A stretch of DNA of 11,443 nucleotides, from positions 1 through 11,443 of the forward strand of contig JAJRUA010000159.1 of NCBI GenBank assembly GCA_024278035.1. Reading direction: 5' to 3'. The stretch is from Planctomycetota bacterium (GTDB lineage Bacteria > Planctomycetota > Planctomycetia > Pirellulales > Lacipirellulaceae). This document shows, piece after piece, positions 6,422 through 11,443 of the stretch. Each line of letters starts with the position of its first letter. Position 1 is the stretch's first letter. The notes below the pieces were generated by a model. That model had not been told where the DNA came from. It did not search any database and worked only from the letters and a program-made list of their open reading frames with translations. A program made the position numbers and the translations under genes.

Positions 6422-9400
6422 CTAGCGGAGGTTTGCCCCTGCGTCGGCAGGCCCCAAAGAGGATTCGACTACTGCCGCAAGATTTATTCCGGACGGATTT
6501 GCTTCGTCTTTGAACAGGGAACGAGCCTCTACCAGCAGGCGAATGGCCGTGCTAATTTGATCTTCGGAGTGGTCGGACGTAATGAAGAAACGAAGCCGTG
6601 CCGCCTCTTCTTCTACGGCAGGGTGCATGATCGGTTGCACATTCACTCCGCTCTCGTAGAGTTTCTGTGACACTCTCAGTGACAAAAGAGAGTTACCTAG
6701 AATAATAGGGATGATCGGCGTGTTACAACTGAACCCGGTATTAAAGCCTGCCTTTTTTGCAAGGGTAAGGAAAAGTTGCGAATTCTCTCGAAGACGGACA
6801 ATTCGGTCGGGCTCAGCCTGTAACAACCTTAACGAAGCCAGGGCAGCCGCCGTATTGGCTGGAGTGATACCCCCAGAAAAAACAAAGCCTGGGGCAGTGT
6901 ACTTTAGGTATTCCACAATTTCCTTCGAGGCAGCAACGTAGCCGCCACAGCTCCCAAGCGACTTGCTGATGGTCCCCATGCAAAAATCAATGCGGCGAGA
7001 ATCCACTCCCTGAAACTCCCCCATCCCCCGGCCGGTAGCCCCCATCACCCCGACCGAATGGGCTTCATCCAGGTACAAGTAGACCTGGTATTTCTCCTTT
7101 AATGCCACAAACTTAGCGACATCGGAGTAATCTCCGTCCATGCTGTAGACACCCTCGATTGCAATGACAACACGCCGGTATTCGCTGCGGCAATTTTTAA
7201 GCAATTTTTCACAAGCTCTCCAATCATTGTGAGGAAACGCCCGGCGAGTGGCTCCCGACAGGAGGCATCCTTGTAAAATGCTATTGTGGGCCAAAGCATC
7301 GTGTAAGATTAAATCGCCTGGCCCAAACATATGACCTATAACCGACTCGTTCGTCGCATGCCCTCCTGGCATTACGATAGCGTCTTCGGTGCCAACAAAT
7401 TCGGCGATCGCCTTTTCAAGCTCACGATGAACCGTCTTTTCGCCCGAAACGAGCCGACTCGCCGAGGTGCTTGAACCGAATTGGTCAATCGCTCGCTTGG
7501 CCGCTTCGTGGACGACCGGGTCGCCCGACATGCCAATGTAATTGTAGCTACAGAAATTGATGTACTCTTTGCCGTCGATAAGAGCCGTATCGTTCGTGAT
7601 CCCCTGATGCTCCGAAAAGAACGGGTTGCGCAAGCCGACATCATCGATCAGACGGATCGTCGCTTGCAAACGGCGGTACTCGGGCGACTCGCTAAAAACA
7701 TAGTCGCTCGGCTGAGGTTTTGTTGACGCCTCGGCCGAGTTCTCCGTCGTTTCGCCAAGTAGGCAGAGACGGACTTGATCGACCACATCCTGGCACGTTT
7801 CCATGCTTAGAATAGCGTCTTCCGTAAAGCGGCCGCCAAACTCCTTTTCAAGGTCGGCGACGATCTCCATCCGTTCGAGCGAATCCAGCCCCAAGCCGGC
7901 AATGTCCGACTCAAGTGTCAGTCGTGCAGCGCGATCTTGAGCAACGCTCGCAATAATTTGCATGACGCGATCGACCACCCCTGCACGCTCTTTCTCTCTG
8001 TCTGCCGAGGATTTCGGCTTGGTACGCTTGGCTTCGACAGCTTCGACACCCGCAGCGGTGCGCAAAAGGTCTAGCTCGGAAGCATGGGTGCTTGACTTAC
8101 CGCGGCGACGACGTGAATGGACCGTTACCGTACCATCACGGCCTCCTTCGGCAACGATCGACAGCTCGCCCGCTTCGTAATCCTTCCGGCAAGCATGACG
8201 CTGAATCTTGCCGCTGGAGGTTTTGGGAATCGAGTGCGGCTTGATGAGCACGATGGCTTGAGGGCTTACGTCGTGATGCAAGGCAATCTCTTTGCGGATC
8301 GCATGGCAAACGGCGTCGTAATCGATATCGCGTTTACGAACGACCTCTTGAACGACAACCAACTGTTCGGCCCCATCGCCTCCGATGGAAAAAGCGCCCC
8401 CTGCTGCGGGCCGAAGGTCCTCGTGCGCTTGCTCGGCGGTTAGCTCCAAATCTTGCGGATAGTGGTTCACGCCACGAATGATAATCAGGTCTTTGAGGCG
8501 ACCGTTGATAAAGAGATCGACCTCTCCCTCTTCTCCATGAAAACAACCAAGATCCCCCGTTCGCAGGAAGGGCCCTCGGCCATCTTCTAAGCAGGCTTGG
8601 AAGGTCTCTTGCGTCGCCTCTTCACGTTGCCAGTACCCTTGGGCAACGCTCGGGCCGCTGACCCATATCTCGCCTACGTGCCCCTGAGGACATTCTGTGA
8701 GCGTCTCAGGATCGACAATAACGATCTCTTGCTCCAAGAGACTGGTCCCGATTCCGACGAGGCGAACCGCTCCCTCTTTCTTCGGGTCGGTGACGACCGC
8801 TTCGCCCTCTTGTAGCTTCGCTCCGTCGAACGAGCGGACCGGTGCCGCAAGGCTCTTTTCTCCGCCTGCCACCAGCAGGGTCGCTTCGGCAAGGCCGTAG
8901 CAAGGATAAAACGCTTCACGACGGAAACCACAAGAGGCAAACGCCTTGCAGAAACGGTCGATTGTCTCCGCTCTTACCGGCTCAGCGCCATTGAAGGCTA
9001 GTTCCCACTGGCTTAGGTCGAGATTTCGCTTCTCTTCTTCGGTCACCCGCTCGACACACAGTTCGTAGGCAAAGTTGGGGCCACCACTTATCAGGGCTCC
9101 CGAATCCGAAATCAATTGAAGCCACCGCAACGGTTTCTGCAAAAAGTGGGTAGGGGTCATTACACTTACGGGCTGACCAAAATAAATCGGCTGGATGATA
9201 CCGCCGATGAGCCCCATGTCATGGTAGAGCGGCAACCAAGTCACGCCGCTACTGACGAACGTAGGCTTAAACGCGGCGGAGATGATTGCCGTGTTGTGGA
9301 GCAAGTTCCCGTGGCTGAGCATCACTCCCTTGGGTGTGCCCGTGCTGCCAGAAGTGTATTGAAGAAAGGCGAGCGTCTCGGGCGTCACCTTGGGTTGGTT

Positions 9401-9910
9401 CCAACTGCTGGCCTCTTCGGTTGCGATGTCGCGCGTGCATCGCCACGGAATCGCTGCCAAGTCGGGCAATTCTTCCAGGAGCGGCTCGATCCGCTCAAAG
9501 ACATCGTGCGTCGTCAGTGCGATACGTGGCTTCGCATCGTTCACAATCGACTGAATCCGCTGCATGTTACGATTACGACGCGGCGGGTAAGCCGGCACCG
9601 CCACCACTCCCGCATACAGGCAACCAAAGAACGCCGCAACGAACTCCAAGCCCGAAGGGAAGAGCAGCAGGGCGCGCTCTCCCTCAAGCCCCTGGCTTTG
9701 CAAAAAGGCTCCAATGGCTCGGGCCCGTTCGTCGAGCTGTTCGTAAGTCGTGTGGACTCGTTCTGAATCCCCATCGACTAAAAAGGTGAACGCTCGTTGT
9801 CGGCCCCGTTTTTCGGCACGCAAACGAAGAAGGCCAACCAAATCGACCGTCTCCTCGGTCAAACCGAAGTCGATTCTCTGCTGGGCGGTTAAGGATCCGT
9901 TTTTTGGCAC
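6422..9910 (-). CDS. Tri-domain fatty acyl-AMP ligase / acyl carrier protein / alpha-oxoamine synthase
   Basis: 1162 aa. Residues 20-590 are a fatty acyl-AMP ligase: YTSGSTGTPKG at 185-195, RTGDLG at 450-455, the FAAL-typical NHYPQD at 482-487, and the A10-type lysine K568 in SSGKIQR. After a basic linker, an acyl carrier domain (about 645-725) has the phosphopantetheine serine S677 in GLDSLE. Residues 745-1140 are a PLP enzyme of the alpha-oxoamine synthase family (8-amino-7-oxononanoate synthase, serine palmitoyltransferase): H875 in AHNS, D948-E-A-H951, and Schiff-base K983 in TISKSLG. All visible catalytic residues are intact. Known family logic is fatty acid to acyl-AMP, transfer to the carrier arm, then decarboxylative condensation with an amino acid to give a 2-amino-3-ketone. 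Serine would give a 3-ketosphinganine-like base, but the amino acid cannot be read from the sequence. It starts at GTG with a weak GAAGAG 9 nt upstream, and an in-frame stop lies just beyond. No transmembrane segment is evident, so the enzyme is probably cytoplasmic. Confidence 0.9.
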   Translation of the reverse strand: MPKNGSLTAQQRIDFGLTEETVDLVGLLRLRAEKRGRQRAFTFLVDGDSERVHTTYEQLDERARAIGAFLQSQGLEGERALLLFPSGLEFVAAFFGCLYAGVVAVPAYPPRRNRNMQRIQSIVNDAKPRIALTTHDVFERIEPLLEELPDLAAIPWRCTRDIATEEASSWNQPKVTPETLAFLQYTSGSTGTPKGVMLSHGNLLHNTAIISAAFKPTFVSSGVTWLPLYHDMGLIGGIIQPIYFGQPVSVMTPTHFLQKPLRWLQLISDSGALISGGPNFAYELCVERVTEEEKRNLDLSQWELAFNGAEPVRAETIDRFCKAFASCGFRREAFYPCYGLAEATLLVAGGEKSLAAPVRSFDGAKLQEGEAVVTDPKKEGAVRLVGIGTSLLEQEIVIVDPETLTECPQGHVGEIWVSGPSVAQGYWQREEATQETFQACLEDGRGPFLRTGDLGCFHGEEGEVDLFINGRLKDLIIIRGVNHYPQDLELTAEQAHEDLRPAAGGAFSIGGDGAEQLVVVQEVVRKRDIDYDAVCHAIRKEIALHHDVSPQAIVLIKPHSIPKTSSGKIQRHACRKDYEAGELSIVAEGGRDGTVTVHSRRRRGKSSTHASELDLLRTAAGVEAVEAKRTKPKSSADREKERAGVVDRVMQIIASVAQDRAARLTLESDIAGLGLDSLERMEIVADLEKEFGGRFTEDAILSMETCQDVVDQVRLCLLGETTENSAEASTKPQPSDYVFSESPEYRRLQATIRLIDDVGLRNPFFSEHQGITNDTALIDGKEYINFCSYNYIGMSGDPVVHEAAKRAIDQFGSSTSASRLVSGEKTVHRELEKAIAEFVGTEDAIVMPGGHATNESVIGHMFGPGDLILHDALAHNSILQGCLLSGATRRAFPHNDWRACEKLLKNCRSEYRRVVIAIEGVYSMDGDYSDVAKFVALKEKYQVYLYLDEAHSVGVMGATGRGMGEFQGVDSRRIDFCMGTISKSLGSCGGYVAASKEIVEYLKYTAPGFVFSGGITPANTAAALASLRLLQAEPDRIVRLRENSQLFLTLAKKAGFNTGFSCNTPIIPIILGNSLLSLRVSQKLYESGVNVQPIMHPAVEEEAARLRFFITSDHSEDQISTAIRLLVEARSLFKDEANPSGINLAAVVESSLGPADAGANLR

Positions 9911-10078
9911 GGTAGAAAGCTCTTCGAACGGTGGGACTCTTACAGAATCATCAGGGGGCTAAGCGAATCCGGTATTAGAAGGGATTTGCGAGGTAATATC
10001 TAGTCGATGCTAGCACTTATAGGCAAGACAATCGACGGCTCGCCTTTCTCCTCCTGACGCTAACGTTTTTCCCCACAA
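9911..10078 (-). promoter_or_regulatory. Probable promoter region for the lipid-enzyme gene
   Basis: This is the stretch between the upstream terminator and the GTG start of the lipid-enzyme gene, so it should contain the promoter. On the minus strand, TATAAG near 10016-10021 resembles a -10 box but has no good -35 partner. A TTGCCT (10021-10026) with TAGATA 18 nt downstream is a weaker alternative. Neither is convincing. No operator-like dyad of useful length is visible. Confidence 0.3.
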
Positions 10079-10124
10079 AAAAACGGGCTGGGGGGGGCTC
10101 CTGTAGCCCTTCCAGCCCGTTTTT
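10077..10124 (-). terminator. Strong intrinsic terminator downstream of the BBP7-like gene
   Basis: Inverted repeat with 13-nt arms, AAAAACGGGCTGG at 10079-10091 and CCAGCCCGTTTTT at 10112-10124. It continues after a small internal loop as GGGCT/AGCCC (10095-10099 and 10105-10109) around a 5-nt loop. Read on the minus strand, the hairpin ends in seven T. It starts about 30 bp after the stop codon of the barrel-protein gene. The structure would also end plus-strand transcripts (five T on that side), but no plus-strand gene reaches it. A run of seven G occurs inside the stem region. Confidence 0.85.
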
Positions 10125-10154
10125 GTCTGCAATGATTCGGCATGTAAAGGAGAA

Positions 10155-11443
10155 TCAGTGACGGAACTCGACACCAAGACTAAAGCCATTGATAAAGATA
10201 TCTCGGCTACCATCCTTGACTCCGAAATTAGGGGCATTGTAGACGACCGTCTCCGAAGCACGTTGGACATTGTCGATGAACTTCGCGGTATAACCTGCTT
10301 TGATCGCCAAGGCCTTGGTGATCTTGTAGCGGAGTTCTGCTCGCAATTCGCCTAAAGGTGAAAATCCGGTGAAGCGACGAGAATCGACGGTTGTCGTCGT
10401 GCGGCCAAGAATCGGGCGATTCAAAGCACCGGGAACCAGTTCTTCGCCAAAGATGCCATTTTGTGTCAGGTCAGCAATGTTGTAGCCAAAGGTAACCCGG
10501 CTATCGATCGTGAAGTCCCACTTCCCGCGGTCACGTGTCCAGCGAAGGCCCAACTGTGGTCCGACAATCTGGTTATCAATATCGTTTCTAACACTCGTTC
10601 TTCCTAGGATGCTTCCCAAACCTTGGAATGAGAAATCATCGCTAAGTCGAAGGAAGTTCACACCGTAGCGGAATTGAAGACGGTCACGTCGCCCCTGTTC
10701 GAGCTTATGGCCTGTCTTCATTTCATGCGTCAGCATCAATTCAATGCCGTCAAGCTCGGTCCTGTTGCGGACCGTTACTTCATCGAAAAAGACATCGAAT
10801 TCGTAGAGGTCACCAAAGTCGGTGAACGTACCGATAATTTCATCGTCATCAATCGTGCCGTCACCGTTGAGGTCGGCAAGCACGAGGAAAAAAGTATCTA
10901 AGTTTCCGTTGAGATCGTCTGCAATTCCTGTTGTCGCGGTCTGGTCTTCAAAGTCTTCGTTGTCCTCGATCGTGCCGTAGTTACCGATGTAATAAATTGG
11001 CCCCGTCACCGTACCAGCGGTTGGAGAGCTATTGATTTGGTAATCTCGGAAACCGCGAAAGTAGCCTTCCGATGCACTGAAGTTGACCGCCACACTACCG
11101 AAACCGAGAGCGAACAATTCATTGACGGCCCCTGGATTATCAAGGACACCGTCGTTGTTTGCGTCAACTAAGTCGGCCACATAAAAGGGATCTGTGCCAG
11201 GATTTCCGCCGGTTTGGCTACGATAGATGCCCCCTTCGCCGGCTCCAAAAGTACCGCCCGAGTTGGCCTCGGGGCCATCAAGGATGCCGATAATCCAGCC
11301 CCGCTCGCCATCGCTGTAACCCAACTCGTAGCGTTCGCCCCAACCAATCGCCGCGTCAGGCGTTCCATCAAGAATGCCGTTCGTGACATTGTACGCCGGT
11401 GGGGGGCCTACGACGGTTGCCGGATCAATTTGGGGGACCTGAA
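10155..11443 (-). CDS. BBP7-type outer-membrane beta-barrel protein, C-terminal part (5' end outside window)
   Basis: The frame runs without a stop to the right edge, giving at least 428 residues. The internal TTG at 11324 is not the real start, because the sequence upstream (for example IGWGERYELGYSDGERGW) continues the same domain. The C-terminal 220 or so residues alternate hydrophobic and polar positions as in beta strands, with T-E-L-D-G-I-E-L-M-L, F-R-Y-G-V-N-F and a final F-S-L-G-V-E-F-R-H. These match the planctomycete BBP7 (putative beta-barrel porin 7) proteins as I know them; such an aromatic C-terminal strand is typical of outer-membrane barrels. The middle is an Asp-rich section with a full EF-hand-type loop D-L-N-G-D-G-T-I-D-D-D-E and a second, less complete copy. 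Predicted location is the outer membrane, and the role (pore or surface structure) is unknown. The gene ends just before a strong terminator and is separate from the genes downstream. Confidence 0.8.
   Translation of the reverse strand, partial: QVPQIDPATVVGPPPAYNVTNGILDGTPDAAIGWGERYELGYSDGERGWIIGILDGPEANSGGTFGAGEGGIYRSQTGGNPGTDPFYVADLVDANNDGVLDNPGAVNELFALGFGSVAVNFSASEGYFRGFRDYQINSSPTAGTVTGPIYYIGNYGTIEDNEDFEDQTATTGIADDLNGNLDTFFLVLADLNGDGTIDDDEIIGTFTDFGDLYEFDVFFDEVTVRNRTELDGIELMLTHEMKTGHKLEQGRRDRLQFRYGVNFLRLSDDFSFQGLGSILGRTSVRNDIDNQIVGPQLGLRWTRDRGKWDFTIDSRVTFGYNIADLTQNGIFGEELVPGALNRPILGRTTTTVDSRRFTGFSPLGELRAELRYKITKALAIKAGYTAKFIDNVQRASETVVYNAPNFGVKDGSRDIFINGFSLGVEFRH
10839..10874 (-). other. 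EF-hand-type calcium-binding loop in the BBP7-like protein
   Basis: Twelve codons read D-L-N-G-D-G-T-I-D-D-D-E. This has acidic or polar residues at loop positions 1, 3, 5, 7 and 9, Gly at 6, a hydrophobic residue at 8 and Glu at 12, as in a canonical calcium loop. A related loop, D-A-N-N-D-G-V-L-D-N-P-G, is encoded at 11130-11165 but lacks Glu at position 12, as in dockerin-like repeats. Calcium binding is inferred from the pattern. Confidence 0.6.

Noticed and set aside
9116..9766. 216-aa plus-strand open frame (and a 151-aa one at 9334-9789)
   Set aside because: Both lie wholly inside the adenylation domain of the lipid enzyme, antisense to it, and are basic and low in hydrophobic core. 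They are shadows.
9999..10014. CTAG...CTAG dyad around 10001-10014 as an operator
   Set aside because: The arms are only four bases and self-complementary, which is too short to separate from chance.
10091..10097. Run of seven G as a possible phase-variable tract
   Set aside because: It lies inside a non-coding terminator hairpin, not in a gene or between promoter elements, so slippage would have no obvious effect.

Overview
The window looks like chromosomal DNA of a planctomycete, probably of the Pirellula/Rhodopirellula/Blastopirellula type. Three things suggest this: the C-terminal part of a BBP7-type outer-membrane beta-barrel protein, a membrane protein with the F-S-L-R transmembrane motif common in that phylum, and a WXG100/FtsK gene set with long coiled coils. 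This assignment rests on recognising protein families, not on a search. Coding density is high. I see no rRNA, tRNA, CRISPR array or insertion sequence.

Layout: (1) 1-1191, plus strand: a multi-pass membrane protein of unknown function, open at the left edge. (2) 1192-1326: a short convergent spacer with a probable terminator for the minus-strand genes. (3) 1327-6373, minus strand: a four-gene set read from right to left. It encodes a WXG100 protein (90 aa), a coiled-coil protein (183 aa), a 76-aa protein and a 1302-aa membrane-anchored FtsK/SpoIIIE-type ATPase, and resembles a minimal type VII (ESX/WXG100) secretion system. (4) 6422-9910, minus strand: a 1162-aa three-part enzyme made of a fatty acyl-AMP ligase, an acyl carrier protein and a PLP-dependent alpha-oxoamine synthase. 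(5) 9911-10154: a spacer with a strong hairpin terminator. (6) 10155-11443, minus strand: a BBP7-like outer-membrane barrel protein, cut by the right edge.

The main observation is that all three small proteins ahead of the ATPase carry the same W-x-D-x5-F pattern (W43/D45/F51, W51/D53/F59, W31/D33/F39). The locus may therefore encode three related WXG100-like helical hairpins served by one ATPase, rather than one substrate plus two unrelated hypotheticals. The ATPase has coiled coils in place of the FHA domains of Firmicutes EssC, and of its three ATPase-like modules only the middle one has an intact P-loop.

The lipid enzyme lies 48 bp upstream of the WXG100 gene on the same strand with no visible terminator between them, so co-transcription is possible. 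By family logic it would activate a fatty acid, load it on its own carrier domain and condense it with an amino acid to give a long-chain aminoketone (sphingoid-base-like). Any functional link between this lipid and the secretion module is inference.
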